Shown here: one piece after another, positions 1 to 8,725 of the stretch
How positions within the stretch are numbered: position 1 is the stretch's first letter
Layout of the letters: each line of letters opens with the position of its first letter
Source: Streptomyces caeruleatus
GTDB lineage: Bacteria > Actinomycetota > Actinomycetes > Streptomycetales > Streptomycetaceae
Direction: 5' to 3'
DNA length: 64,000 bases
Assembly (NCBI RefSeq): GCF_001514235.1
Contig: NZ_KQ948927.1
Span: 257,813 to 321,812 of the forward strand
The notes under the pieces: model-generated
Seen by the model: the letters and a program-made list of their open reading frames with translations, nothing else
The model's database searches: none
What the model was told of the DNA's origin: nothing
Made by a program: the position numbers and the translations under genes

Positions 1-80
1 CGGCGCCCGGTGGCCAACCTCACCTGCTCGCGGGTGTTGGAGTCGTCGCTGTAGACCAGCACCGTGGCGGTCGGCTGCAT
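1..80 (-). CDS. N-terminal fragment of an unidentified protein (partial)
   Basis: Only the first 26 or so codons lie in the window; the gene runs off the left edge. It starts at an ATG (complement of 78-80) behind a good Shine-Dalgarno, GGAGGAACA. The visible residues, MQPTATVLVYSDD, form a hydrophobic strand followed by an acidic pair, as at the start of a response-regulator receiver or related Rossmann-like fold. That assignment is weak. It is divergent from ctaE, so 81-225 carries both promoters. Confidence 0.6.
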   Translation of the reverse strand, partial: MQPTATVLVYSDDSNTREQVRLATGR

Positions 81-214
81 TGTTCCTCCGTGACGTCAGC
101 GTCGTAAGGACAGGCCCGTTGGGCCGGATGCTACTCCCTTGAACACCACGTCAACACCGGTATGAACGGGGAAGACACTCCGAACGGCACCCCCCGGAGT
201 GAGGGCGGGATAAG

Positions 215-235
215 CGACCGACATAATGTCGGTCG
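215..235. promoter_or_regulatory. Perfect inverted repeat with -10-like hexamer over the ctaE start
   Basis: Ten-base arms (215-224 and 226-235) pair perfectly around A225. They overlap the upstream ATG of ctaE at 226. Inside lies CATAAT (222-227), a five-of-six match to a -10 box, followed by 7 nt and an in-frame GTG at 235. This suggests leaderless transcription from GTG 235, an operator over the promoter, or a start-codon hairpin. No -35 box was recognised. Confidence 0.4.
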
Positions 236-846
236 TGGCGACAGCAACGACAGTAGACAAGGGTCACGCGCACCCGTCGGTCAACCGACCGAACCTCACC
301 AGCGTCGGAACCATCATCTGGTTGAGTTCCGAGCTGATGTTCTTCGCGGCCCTCTTCGCGATGTACTTCACCCTGCGATCGGTGACGGGTCCCGATTTCT
401 GGCACGAGAAGGCCGAGGCCCTGAACTTCCCGTTCTCGGCGACGAACACCACCATCCTGGTGCTCTCCTCCCTCACCTGCCAGCTCGGCGTGTTCGCCGC
501 CGAGCGCGGTGACGTGAAGAAGCTCCGGGGCTGGTTCATCGTCACCTTCGTCATGGGTGCGATCTTCATCGGCGGTCAGGTGTACGAGTACACCGAGCTG
601 GTCAAGCACGAGGGCCTCTCGCTCTCGTCCGACCCGTACGGCTCGGTCTTCTACCTGACCACCGGCTTCCACGGCCTGCACGTGACGGGCGGACTCATCG
701 CCTTCCTGCTGGTCCTCGGTCGCACCTACGCGGCGAAGAGGTTCACGCACGAGCAGGCGACCGCCGCGATCGTCGTGTCCTACTACTGGCACTTCGTCGA
801 TGTCGTCTGGATCGGCCTCTTCGCCACGATCTACATGATCAAGTAG
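226..846 (+). CDS. ctaE: Cytochrome c oxidase subunit III
   Basis: Subunit III of the aa3-type terminal oxidase, a membrane protein that stabilises the catalytic core and works with the bc1 complex encoded just downstream. The 206-residue length and roughly five hydrophobic helices match the short actinobacterial form. Typical motifs are the [15 protein letters not shown] helix and the [11 protein letters not shown] segment with conserved histidines. The start could be ATG 226 or, if leaderless, GTG 235 (see the palindrome entry). It is followed after 80 bp by qcrC, forming the usual ctaE-qcrCAB supercomplex cluster. Confidence 0.95.
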   Translation: MSVVATATTVDKGHAHPSVNRPNLTSVGTIIWLSSELMFFAALFAMYFTLRSVTGPDFWHEKAEALNFPFSATNTTILVLSSLTCQLGVFAAERGDVKKLRGWFIVTFVMGAIFIGGQVYEYTELVKHEGLSLSSDPYGSVFYLTTGFHGLHVTGGLIAFLLVLGRTYAAKRFTHEQATAAIVVSYYWHFVDVVWIGLFATIYMIK

Positions 847-926
847 CCGGGCCCGATCCCGCGCGCGTTCCACAAACGCACACACCGCAAGCATCGACGC
901 AGAAGATCCTGACACCGGGGTAATCC

Positions 927-1739
927 GTGAAAAAGCTCTCCGCACGACGACGCCATCCGCTGGCGGCGGTCGTCGTCCTACTCCTCGCGCTGGCGTGCAC
1001 GGGGGGGCTGTACGCCGTGTTCGCTCCCGCGGACAAGGCGCAGGCCGAGGAAACCGCCCAGTCCCTCACCATCGAGGAGGGCAAGAAGCTCTACACCGTC
1101 GGCTGCGCCAGCTGCCACGGAACCGATGGTCAGGGAACCTCTGACGGTCCGAGCCTGGTGGGTGTCGGCGCCGCAGCCGTCGACTTCCAGGTCTCGACGG
1201 GCCGTATGCCGGCCGCCACCTCCCAGGGCGCCCAGGTTCCGGCCAAGAAGAACATCTACTCGCAGGCCGAGATCGACCAGCTCGCGGCGTTCATCGCCTC
1301 GCTGGGTGCCGGTCCGTCCGTCCCGACCGAGGAGCAGTACGGCCCCGAGGGCGCGGACATCGCCAAGGGCGGCGAGCTCTTCCGCAACAACTGCGCCCAG
1401 TGCCACAACTTCACCGGCAAGGGCGGCGCGCTGACGAAGGGCAAGTACGCCCCGAGCCTTGAGAACGTCGACCCCAAGCACATCTACGAGGCCATGCAGA
1501 CCGGCCCGCAGAACATGCCGTCGTTCCCCGACACCACGCTGTCGGAGCAGAACAAGAAGGACATCATCGCGTACCTGCACGCGGTCAACAGCGACGAGAC
1601 GGTCAACCCGGGTGGTCTGGAGCTGGGCGGCCTCGGGCCGGTCAGTGAGGGCCTCTTCGCCTGGATCTTCGGGCTCGGTGCACTGATCGCGGTCGCCGTC
1701 TGGGTCGCCGCTCGGACCGCAAAGGCCAAGAAGTCATGA
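927..1739 (+). CDS. qcrC: Dihaem cytochrome c subunit of the bc1 complex
   Basis: Membrane-anchored dihaem cytochrome c that passes electrons from the bc1 complex to cytochrome oxidase, replacing a soluble cytochrome c as in other actinobacteria. Two haem motifs are visible, CASCH near residue 57 and CAQCH near residue 158. There is an N-terminal membrane anchor after MKKLSARRRHPL and a second transmembrane helix at the C-terminus (about 240-262). The start is GTG. The stop overlaps the qcrA ATG (ATGA), indicating translational coupling. Confidence 0.96.
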   Translation: MKKLSARRRHPLAAVVVLLLALACTGGLYAVFAPADKAQAEETAQSLTIEEGKKLYTVGCASCHGTDGQGTSDGPSLVGVGAAAVDFQVSTGRMPAATSQGAQVPAKKNIYSQAEIDQLAAFIASLGAGPSVPTEEQYGPEGADIAKGGELFRNNCAQCHNFTGKGGALTKGKYAPSLENVDPKHIYEAMQTGPQNMPSFPDTTLSEQNKKDIIAYLHAVNSDETVNPGGLELGGLGPVSEGLFAWIFGLGALIAVAVWVAARTAKAKKS

Positions 1740-2785
1740 GTAGCCAAGACATTCCAGAAGAGAACCTGCCCGCTGAGCAGGACGCCCACGTCGCGGTAGC
1801 GGACGAGAAGAACCCCTTCGCCGACCCCGGTCTGCCGCCCCACGAGCACCGGATCCAGGACATCGACGAGCGGGCCGCCAGGCGGTCCGAGCGCACGGTC
1901 GCCCTGCTGTTCACGGTGTCGATGCTGGCCACCGTCGGCTTCATCGCCTCGTACGTGGCGATCCCGCACGACAAGTCGGTCTTCGTCTTCCCGATCGGTC
2001 ACCTCAACGCGCTGAACTTCGCGCTGGGTCTGACCCTCGGTACGGCGCTGTTCTGCATCGGCGCGGGCGCGGTCCACTGGGCCCGCACCCTGATGTCCGA
2101 CGTGGAGGTCGCCGACGAGCGGCACCCGATCGCGGCGGAGCCCGAGGTCAAGGCCAAGGTCATGGCCGACTTCAAGCAGGGCGCCAAGGAGTCCGCGCTG
2201 GGTCGCCGCAAGCTGATCCGCAACACGATGTTCGGTGCGCTGGCCCTGTTCCCGCTCTCCGGCGTCGTCCTCCTGCGTGACCTCGGCCCGCTGCCCGGGA
2301 CCAAGCTGCGCCACACCCTGTGGTCCAAGGGCAAGCTGCTCGTCAACATGAACACCGACGAGCCGCTGCGTCCCTCGGACGTCGCGGTCGGCTCCCTCAC
2401 CTTCGCCAAGCCGGAGGGCCTGGAGGAGCACGACCACGACTTCCAGAACGAGATCGCCAAGGCCGCCCTGATGATCGTCCGGCTCCAGCCCGACGACATC
2501 AAGGACAAGCGCGAGCTCGAGTGGTCGCACGAGGGCATCGTCGCGTACTCGAAGATCTGCACCCACGTCGGTTGCCCGATCTCCCTGTACGAGCAGCAGA
2601 CGCACCACGTGCTCTGCCCCTGTCACCAGTCCACCTTCGACCTCTCCGACGGTGCCCGAGTGATCTTCGGCCCCGCCGGCCACGCCCTGCCGCAGCTGCG
2701 CATCGGCGTGAACGACGAGGGCTACCTCGAGGCGCTCGGCGACTTCGAAGAGCCCGTCGGTCCTGCATTCTGGGAGCGCGGATGA
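1736..2785 (+). CDS. qcrA: Rieske iron-sulfur subunit of the bc1 complex
   Basis: Rieske [2Fe-2S] protein that takes electrons from menaquinol at the Qo site. The cluster motifs CTHVGC and CPCHQS lie in the C-terminal domain (about residues 277-300), with the usual GPAGHALPQL loop after them. At 349 residues it is longer than proteobacterial Rieske proteins because of the actinobacterial N-terminal part with about three transmembrane helices. It overlaps qcrC (ATGA) at the 5' end and qcrB (ATGA) at the 3' end. Confidence 0.96.
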   Translation: MSSQDIPEENLPAEQDAHVAVADEKNPFADPGLPPHEHRIQDIDERAARRSERTVALLFTVSMLATVGFIASYVAIPHDKSVFVFPIGHLNALNFALGLTLGTALFCIGAGAVHWARTLMSDVEVADERHPIAAEPEVKAKVMADFKQGAKESALGRRKLIRNTMFGALALFPLSGVVLLRDLGPLPGTKLRHTLWSKGKLLVNMNTDEPLRPSDVAVGSLTFAKPEGLEEHDHDFQNEIAKAALMIVRLQPDDIKDKRELEWSHEGIVAYSKICTHVGCPISLYEQQTHHVLCPCHQSTFDLSDGARVIFGPAGHALPQLRIGVNDEGYLEALGDFEEPVGPAFWERG

Positions 2786-4419
2786 GCACTACAGAGACCA
2801 CCGAGTCCCGCTCTCGCGGGAAGGCACCGGCCGGCGAGCGGGTAGCCGACTGGGCCGACGGCCGGCTGGGGATCTACTCCCTGGCCAAGGCCAACATGCG
2901 CAAGATCTTCCCCGACCACTGGTCGTTCATGTTGGGTGAGGTCTGCCTCTACAGCTTCATCATCATCATCCTCACGGGTGTGTACCTGACGCTGTTCTTC
3001 CACCCGTCGATGAACGAGGTGGAGTACCACGGCAGTTACGTCCCGCTCCAGGGACAGCTCATGTCGGAGGCGTTCAGCTCCACGCTGCACATCTCCTTCG
3101 ACGTCCGCGGCGGTCTGCTGATCCGGCAGATCCACCACTGGGCGGCGCTGATCTTCCTCGCGGGCATGTTCGTGCACATGATGCGCGTGTTCTTCACGGG
3201 CGCGTTCCGCAAGCCGCGTGAGATCAACTGGCTGTTCGGCTTCCTGCTGTTCGTCCTGGGCATGTTCACCGGTTTCACCGGCTACTCGCTCCCGGACGAC
3301 CTGCTCTCCGGCACGGGTGTGCGCTTCACCGAGGGCGCGATCCTGTCCATGCCGATCGTCGGCACGTACATCTCGTTCTTCCTCTTCGGCGGCGAGTTCC
3401 CGGGCGTCGACTTCGTGGCCCGCTTCTACTCGATCCACATCCTGCTGCTGCCGGGCATCATGCTCGGTCTGGTGGTCGGCCACCTGATCCTGGTCTTCTA
3501 CCACAAGCACACGCAGTTCGCGGGCCCCGGAAAGAACAACAAGAACGTCGTCGGCATGCCGCTGCTGCCGGTCTACATGGCCAAGGCCGGAGGCTTCTTC
3601 TTCCTGGTCTTCGGTGTCATCGCGGTCATCGCGGCCGTCGCGCAGATCAACCCGATCTGGGCCATGGGCCCCTACCGGCCGGACCAGGTGTCCACGGGCG
3701 CCCAGCCCGACTGGTACATGGGCTTCGCCGAGGGTCTGGTCCGGTACATGCCGGGCTGGGAGGTCAACTTCTGGGGCCACACGCTCGTCCTGGGCGTGTT
3801 CATCCCGCTGGTCCTCTTCGGTCTGGTCCTGGGGGCCATCGCGGTCTACCCGTTCATCGAGTCCTGGGTCACCGGCGACAAGCGCGAGCACCACATCCTG
3901 GACCGCCCGCGCAACGCCCCGACGCGTACCGCGTTCGGCGTCGCCTGGGTCACGGTGTACATGATCGGTCTGGTCGGCGGTGGCAACGACCTGTGGGCCA
4001 CCCACTTCCACCTGTCGATCAACGCGGTCACCTGGTTCGTCCGGATCGGCTTCTTCGTCGGACCGGTCCTCGCGTTCATCATCACCAAGCGGATCTGCCT
4101 CGGCCTCCAGCGCCGGGACAAGGACAAGGTGCTGCACGGCCGCGAGTCGGGCATCATCAAGCGCCTGCCGCACGGTGAGTTCATCGAGGTGCACGAGCCG
4201 CTCAGCCAGGACGCGCTGCACACCCTCACCGCGCACGAGCAGTACAAGCCGCTCGAGATCGGCCCGACGGTCGACGAGAACGGCGTCGAGCGCAAGGTGA
4301 AGGGCTCCGAGAAGCTGCGCGCCAAGCTCAGCAAGTCCTACTTCGGTGAGGACGGCCAGATCCCCAAGCCGTCCGTCGAGGAGTACAAGGAGATCACGAG
4401 CGGCCACGGCCACCACTGA
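2782..4419 (+). CDS. qcrB: Cytochrome b subunit of the bc1 complex
   Basis: Cytochrome b carrying the two haem-binding helices and the quinol sites. ATG 2782 overlaps the qcrA stop, giving 545 residues. Visible markers are the haem-ligand helix around HISFDVRGGLLIRQIHHWAA and the GFTGYSLPDDLLSGTG Qo region. The PEWY motif is replaced by PDWY (AQPDWYMGFAEG), which is usual in actinobacteria. A long hydrophilic C-terminal tail ends in HGHH. It is the last gene of the respiratory operon; a repeat and a strong terminator follow. Confidence 0.96.
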   Translation: MSTTETTESRSRGKAPAGERVADWADGRLGIYSLAKANMRKIFPDHWSFMLGEVCLYSFIIIILTGVYLTLFFHPSMNEVEYHGSYVPLQGQLMSEAFSSTLHISFDVRGGLLIRQIHHWAALIFLAGMFVHMMRVFFTGAFRKPREINWLFGFLLFVLGMFTGFTGYSLPDDLLSGTGVRFTEGAILSMPIVGTYISFFLFGGEFPGVDFVARFYSIHILLLPGIMLGLVVGHLILVFYHKHTQFAGPGKNNKNVVGMPLLPVYMAKAGGFFFLVFGVIAVIAAVAQINPIWAMGPYRPDQVSTGAQPDWYMGFAEGLVRYMPGWEVNFWGHTLVLGVFIPLVLFGLVLGAIAVYPFIESWVTGDKREHHILDRPRNAPTRTAFGVAWVTVYMIGLVGGGNDLWATHFHLSINAVTWFVRIGFFVGPVLAFIITKRICLGLQRRDKDKVLHGRESGIIKRLPHGEFIEVHEPLSQDALHTLTAHEQYKPLEIGPTVDENGVERKVKGSEKLRAKLSKSYFGEDGQIPKPSVEEYKEITSGHGHH

Positions 4420-4471
4420 CGCTCCGCTGATGGCGCCGCGTTGGGTGCGTTGTCGTCCGCGGCTCCGTCGT

Positions 4472-4510
4472 GGCTGGTCGCGCAGTTCCCCGCGCCCCTG
4501 AAGGGGCGCG
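4472..4510 (-). repeat. Dispersed streptomycete intergenic repeat, family A
   Basis: On the minus strand this reads as the short GC-rich element with the core GGGGAACTGCGCGACCAG, preceded by a small hairpin of the GGGGCGCGGGG type. Near-identical cores recur at 19460-19498, 22094-22122 and 30368-30394, and a diverged copy lies at 8621-8690. All copies lie between genes. Confidence 0.75.
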
Positions 4511-4552
4511 GCGGACCGCGATCTTGCCAGTACCGCTAGCTACGCCACGGTT

Positions 4553-4587
4553 GAAGGGCCCCGTCCGTTGTTCGGACGGGGCCCTTC
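4553..4587 (+). terminator. Strong intrinsic terminator downstream of qcrB
   Basis: A perfect 15-bp stem (4553-4567 with 4573-4587) closes a 5-nt TTGTT loop. There is no U-tract, as is common in Streptomyces. It separates the respiratory operon from trpD. Confidence 0.8.
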
Positions 4588-4673
4588 GCCGTGCCCCGCG
4601 GCTGGATAGGGTGGACCCCGTTGAGACTCGTGTCCCGTAGTGCGGGACGCCACAACTGACCCAGGAGCGGCTT

Positions 4674-5738
4674 ATGAGCGCTGTGACCCCCGCTGGAGGC
4701 GACACCGCGGCGGGCCGTTCCTGGCCCGAGGTGCTGAGTGCCCTGCTCGCCGGAGAGGACCTGAGCGCCGGAGACACGGCCTGGGCGATGGACCGCTTCA
4801 TGAGCGGCGAGGCCTCGGACGCGCAGATCGCCGGCTTCATGGTGGCGCTGCGGGCCAAGGGCGAGACCGTCGAGGAGATCAACGGTCTCGTGGAGGCGAT
4901 GTACGCCCACGCGCAGCCGCTGGACATCCCCGGGCCGGCCGTCGACATCGTCGGCACGGGCGGCGACCGGGCCAAGACGGTCAACATCTCCACCATGTCC
5001 GCCATCGTGATCGCGGGCGCCGGCGCGAAGGTCGTCAAGCACGGCAACCGCGCGTCGTCCTCCGCGAGCGGCTCGTCCGACGTGCTGGAGAAGCTCGGCA
5101 TCAACCTGGACCTGTCGCCGCAGGGCGTGGCACGGGTGGTGGACGAGGCCGGCATCACCTTCTGCTTCGCCGCCAAGTTCCACCCCTCGATGCGCTTCGT
5201 CGGTGGCGTACGGCGGGACCTGGGCATCCCGACCTCGTTCAACCTCCTCGGCCCGCTGACCAACCCGGCCCGCGTCACCGCCTCCGCCGTCGGCTGCTTC
5301 GACACCCGGATGGCGGGGCTCATCGCCGGCGTACTGGCCGAGCGCGGCTCCTCCGCGCTGGTGTTCCGCGGCGACGACGGCCTCGACGAGCTGACGACGA
5401 CGGCCACGTCGAAGGTGTGGGTGGTCCGCGACGGCAAGGTGACCGAGGAGGCCTTCGACCCGCGCGACGTGGGCATCGAGCTGGTGCCGGTGGAGGCGCT
5501 GCGCGGCGCCGACGCCTCCTACAACGCCGACGTGGCGCTGCGCCTGCTGAACGGGGAGACAGGGCCCGTACGGGACGCCGTACTGCTCAATTCGGCCGCC
5601 GCACTGGTGGCGCTGAACCCGACGGACGCCCCGCTCACCGAGCAGCTCCGCGCCGGGATGGCGCGGGCGGCGGAGTCGATCGACTCGGGGACGGCGAAGC
5701 GGACGCTGGACCGCTGGGTGGCTGCCAGCAACGCGTAG
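4674..5738 (+). CDS. trpD: Anthranilate phosphoribosyltransferase
   Basis: Second step of tryptophan synthesis, joining anthranilate and PRPP. The 354-residue protein has the PRPP-binding [14 protein letters not shown] loop (about residues 100-113), the [15 protein letters not shown] segment and the [11 protein letters not shown] anthranilate-site motif of the family. ATG 4674 follows an AGGAG about 7 nt upstream. It stands alone between two terminators or regulatory regions. trpEG lies 32 kb away, so the trp pathway is split as is usual in streptomycetes. Confidence 0.96.
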   Translation: MSAVTPAGGDTAAGRSWPEVLSALLAGEDLSAGDTAWAMDRFMSGEASDAQIAGFMVALRAKGETVEEINGLVEAMYAHAQPLDIPGPAVDIVGTGGDRAKTVNISTMSAIVIAGAGAKVVKHGNRASSSASGSSDVLEKLGINLDLSPQGVARVVDEAGITFCFAAKFHPSMRFVGGVRRDLGIPTSFNLLGPLTNPARVTASAVGCFDTRMAGLIAGVLAERGSSALVFRGDDGLDELTTTATSKVWVVRDGKVTEEAFDPRDVGIELVPVEALRGADASYNADVALRLLNGETGPVRDAVLLNSAAALVALNPTDAPLTEQLRAGMARAAESIDSGTAKRTLDRWVAASNA

Positions 5739-5810
5739 TCGATACGCATGTGGTCCCGCGATTCGGACATGAGTTGCGGGACCACGATCATTTCGCGTAC
5801 GTTCTCGACA

Positions 5811-5930
5811 GGTCATGAGTGACAGTCATGAGGCCCCGGCCGACTGTCCGGCAACCCTCCGTCCGTGGCGGGGTGCCCCGGGTGAAGACCAGGCCGTAGG
5901 CAGCGAGGTCTACGGCAAGCGCGGGCCCCT
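5811..5930 (+). promoter_or_regulatory. SAM-IV riboswitch
   Basis: The stretch starts GGTCATGAGT and continues with a CCGGCAACCCTCC core, GGGGTGCCCCGGGTGA, GACCAGG and finally GGCAAGCGCGGG. These are the conserved blocks, in order, of the actinobacterial SAM-IV class, which shares the SAM-I ligand core. A variable hairpin, GCCGTAGGC to GTCTACGGC, sits between the last two blocks. The aptamer ends about 140 nt before the next ATG (6073), so that enzyme should fall when S-adenosylmethionine is plentiful. Confidence 0.9.
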
Positions 5931-5959
5931 CTCGAAACCAGGGGTCCTGGTCGTTCGAG
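5931..5959 (+). terminator. Hairpin after the SAM-IV aptamer (likely expression platform)
   Basis: CTCGAA-ACCAGG pairs with CCTGGT-CG-TTCGAG: two 6-bp helices with a 2-nt bulge and a 3-nt loop, directly after the aptamer. There is no U-run, but it is well placed to act as the riboswitch-controlled terminator. The roughly 110 nt from its end to the ATG argue against simple Shine-Dalgarno masking. Confidence 0.5.
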
Positions 5960-6072
5960 GGAGTCTTCCGTGAGCAAGCGAATGCGATAGGGCTGCCGAG
6001 CCCCGCCTCCGCGCACCCCTTTTCTCTTTTTCCGCATGCCCTCAACTCGCATGCCTCTCACGGGAGTTCCCC

Positions 6073-7440
6073 ATGTCTGTCTCCACCGCTGCCCTCGACC
6101 AGGCCATTTGCACCCCCCTGCCCGTTCTGGGCCGTGATGTCACCGTCCCGCTCGTCACCGGCGGCGAGGTCACCTACGCGGCGCTCGACTACGCCGCCAG
6201 CGCCCCGGCCCTCCAGCGCGTCTGGGACGACGTCGCCGCCTACGCGCCGTACTACGGCAGCGTCCACCGCGGGGCCGGCTACCTCTCCCAGCTCTCCACC
6301 GACCTGTTCGAGAACGCCCGCAGGACGGTCGCCGAGTTCCTCGACTGCCGGGACGGCGACCAGGTGGTGTTCACCCGGTCCACCACCGACTCCCTGAACC
6401 TCCTCGCCGCCGCCCTCCCGGCCGACTGCCAGGTCTTCGTCTTCGAGACCGAGCACCACGCCTCCCTGCTGCCGTGGACGAACGCGCAGGTCACCTACCT
6501 CAACGCGCCCCGCACCCCGCGCCAGGCCGTCGAGACCCTGGAGCGCGCCCTGGCCGGCCGAGACCCCTACGGCCCGGCCCTGGTCTGTGTCACCGGCGCC
6601 TCGAACGTCACCGGTGAGCTGTGGCCCGTACGGGAACTCGCGGCCGCCGCCCATGCCCACGGCGCCCGGATCGTGCTCGACGCGGCCCAGCTCGCTCCGC
6701 ACCACCCGGTGAGCGTCCAGGACCTCGACGTCGACTGGGTCGCCTTCTCCGGCCACAAGCTGTACGCCCCGTTCGGCTCCGGCGTCCTCGCCGGCCGCGC
6801 CGACTGGCTGCGGGAGGCCGAGCCGTACCTCGCGGGCGGCGGCGCCAGCCGCAAGGTCACGCGGCGCGAGGACGGGGGAGTGGACGTCGAGTGGCACGAG
6901 AGCGCCGCCCGCCACGAGGCCGGCTCCCCGAACGTCATCGGCGCCTACTCCATCGCCTCCGCCTGCAAGGCGCTGACGGAGGCGGGCTTCGACACGCTGG
7001 TCGCGCGCGAGCAGTACCTGATCGAGAAGGTGCGGGCCGGTCTCGCCGAGGTCCCCGAGGTCCGGATCCTCTCCCTCTTCGGCGACGACGCCCCGCGCGT
7101 CGGTGTGATCTCCTTCGTCGTCGACGGCTGGAACAGTTCCCACTTCGCCGCCGCCCTCTCCGCGGAGTACGGCATCGGGGTGCGCGACGGCCTGTTCTGC
7201 GCCCACCCGCTGGTCCGCACGCTGATGGGCAGCGACCCGCAGACCCAGGGCGAGTGCGGCGCCCCGGAGGCGGCTCCCGGCGAGAAGTCGCTCAACGCGA
7301 TCCGGGTGAGCTTCGGGGCCGGTACGCCGGACGAGCACGTCGAGCGGTTCGTGAACGCCGTGAAGGAGCTCGTGACGGACGGCGCGAAGTGGAACTACCG
7401 GACCGAGGACGGGCGTTGCGTGCCGGACACCTCCGCGTGA
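6073..7440 (+). CDS. Cysteine-desulfurase-like class V aminotransferase
   Basis: PLP enzyme of fold type I, 455 residues. The Schiff-base lysine is K229 in GHKLYAPFGSG. A cysteine at about residue 376, in GLFCAHPL, falls where SufS/CsdA desulfurases carry their persulfide cysteine (HHCAQPL). The N-terminal half has the GSVHRGAGYLSQLS substrate loop typical of this group. The upstream SAM-IV riboswitch ties it to sulfur or methionine supply. The substrate may be cysteine, selenocysteine or a related thiol amino acid. Its 3' end overlaps the convergent glycerate kinase by 46 bp. Confidence 0.85.
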   Translation: MSVSTAALDQAICTPLPVLGRDVTVPLVTGGEVTYAALDYAASAPALQRVWDDVAAYAPYYGSVHRGAGYLSQLSTDLFENARRTVAEFLDCRDGDQVVFTRSTTDSLNLLAAALPADCQVFVFETEHHASLLPWTNAQVTYLNAPRTPRQAVETLERALAGRDPYGPALVCVTGASNVTGELWPVRELAAAAHAHGARIVLDAAQLAPHHPVSVQDLDVDWVAFSGHKLYAPFGSGVLAGRADWLREAEPYLAGGGASRKVTRREDGGVDVEWHESAARHEAGSPNVIGAYSIASACKALTEAGFDTLVAREQYLIEKVRAGLAEVPEVRILSLFGDDAPRVGVISFVVDGWNSSHFAAALSAEYGIGVRDGLFCAHPLVRTLMGSDPQTQGECGAPEAAPGEKSLNAIRVSFGAGTPDEHVERFVNAVKELVTDGAKWNYRTEDGRCVPDTSA

Positions 7441-8582
7441 GCCGGTAGCCGGGCGCCCAGCAGGATCATCCGCAGGGCGCGTTCGGTGGCGTCCGTGAGG
7501 AGTTCGGAGGCCCGCACCAGGGCCTCCGCCAGAGCCATCGGCGCCGGCAGGATCCCGCTGAACGCGTCCACGCCCGGCACGTCGTGGGCGCCCTCGCCGA
7601 GGGTGCCCGCCAGCACGAGCACCGGACGGCCGTACAGCTTGGCCCGGCGGGCCACCTCGGCCGGGACCTTGCCCTTGGGTGTCTGGTGGTCCAGGGCGCC
7701 CTCGGCGGTGACGACCAGGTCGGCGCGGGCGAGGCGGGCGTCCAGGTCGAGGTGGTCAAGCAGTACGTCGAAGCGGGGGAGGAGGCGGCCGCCCAGCGCC
7801 GCGAGGCCCGCGCCCAGGCCTCCCGACGCCCCGGTGCCGGGGCCCTGGCGCAGATCGGTGCCTCCCAGATCGCGGGTGAGGACGTCCGCCCAGTTCTCCA
7901 GCCCCGCCGACAGCTCCTCCACCTGCGCGGGCGTCGCCCCCTTCTGCGGACCGAAGACACGGGCCACACCGCGCTCGCCGCACAGCACGTTGTACGGGTT
8001 GCAGGCGACCAGCAGCTCCACGTCCCGCAGCCGCGGGTCCAGGCCGGCCGGGTCGAGCCGGGCGAGCCGCGTCAACTCGCGCCCGCCGCGAGGGAGTTCG
8101 AAGCCGACGGCGTCCAGCAGCCGGGCGCCGAGCGCCTGGAGGGCTCCCGCACCCCCGTCCGACGTACCCGAGTCGCCGCAGCCGACCAGGATCCGCCGTA
8201 CGCCCGTGTCGAGCGCGGCCCGGATCAGCTCGCCGACGCCGTACGTCGTCGTGGCCCCCGGATCGCGCAGGGCGCGGGGCACCAGGGACAGCCCGGCCAC
8301 GGCGGCCATCTCCACGACCGCCGTGTCCCGGGAGCCGAGCAACGCGAAGTGCGTGCCGACGGTCTCGCCGACGGGACCGGTCGCGGGCAGCGCGACAAGC
8401 CGCCCACCGGTCGCGGCCGCCAACGAGGCGGCAGTGCCCTCACCCCCGTCCACCAGCGGGATCAGGTCCAGTTCGGCGTCCGGCAGAACCCGGCGAACGC
8501 CGTCGGCGATGGCATCGGCGGCGGCTTGGGCGGACAGCGACTCCTTGAAGCCACTGGGGGCGACGACGACGCGGGTCAGCAT
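7395..8582 (-). CDS. Glycerate 2-kinase family protein
   Basis: Glycerate kinase of the GlxK/GarK type, phosphorylating D-glycerate for entry into lower glycolysis. Family signatures are the start VVVAPSGFKESLSA, the LVDGGEGTAASL loop, the GCGDSGTSDGGAG motif and TAEGALDHQTPKGKVP near the C-terminus. It has 395 residues, slightly long because the C-terminal tail runs into the convergent aminotransferase gene. ATG 8582 has an AGGAGG 7 nt upstream. It may be the last gene of an operon with the SLC13 transporter upstream, which hints at organic-acid uptake and use. Confidence 0.9.
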   Translation of the reverse strand: MLTRVVVAPSGFKESLSAQAAADAIADGVRRVLPDAELDLIPLVDGGEGTAASLAAATGGRLVALPATGPVGETVGTHFALLGSRDTAVVEMAAVAGLSLVPRALRDPGATTTYGVGELIRAALDTGVRRILVGCGDSGTSDGGAGALQALGARLLDAVGFELPRGGRELTRLARLDPAGLDPRLRDVELLVACNPYNVLCGERGVARVFGPQKGATPAQVEELSAGLENWADVLTRDLGGTDLRQGPGTGASGGLGAGLAALGGRLLPRFDVLLDHLDLDARLARADLVVTAEGALDHQTPKGKVPAEVARRAKLYGRPVLVLAGTLGEGAHDVPGVDAFSGILPAPMALAEALVRASELLTDATERALRMILLGARLPAHAEVSGTQRPSSVR

Positions 8583-8620
8583 CAGAGGCCTCCTGAGCAG
8601 ATCGGATACGGAAGGGACAA

Positions 8621-8690
8621 CGCCCTGCTTTCAGGGGCGCGGGGCTGTGACATATGCGGCTCCGCCGCGTGGGCGCGACCAGCCACGACG
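8621..8690 (+). repeat. Diverged family A intergenic repeat
   Basis: It contains AGGGGCGCGGGGCTG, a CATATGCGGCTCCGCCGC hairpin and GCGCGACCAGCCAC. The flanks match family A copies elsewhere, but the middle is replaced by the palindromic TGCGGCTCCGCCGC. It fills the gap between the SLC13 gene and the glycerate kinase. Confidence 0.6.
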
Positions 8691-8725
8691 GCGCCGCACA
8701 CAGCCGACAACCCATCGCGGCACTC

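Noticed and set aside
7395..7440. Frameshift or misannotation at the overlap of the aminotransferase and glycerate kinase genes
   Set aside because: Both proteins end after their conserved regions. A short convergent tail overlap is common and needs no sequencing error.
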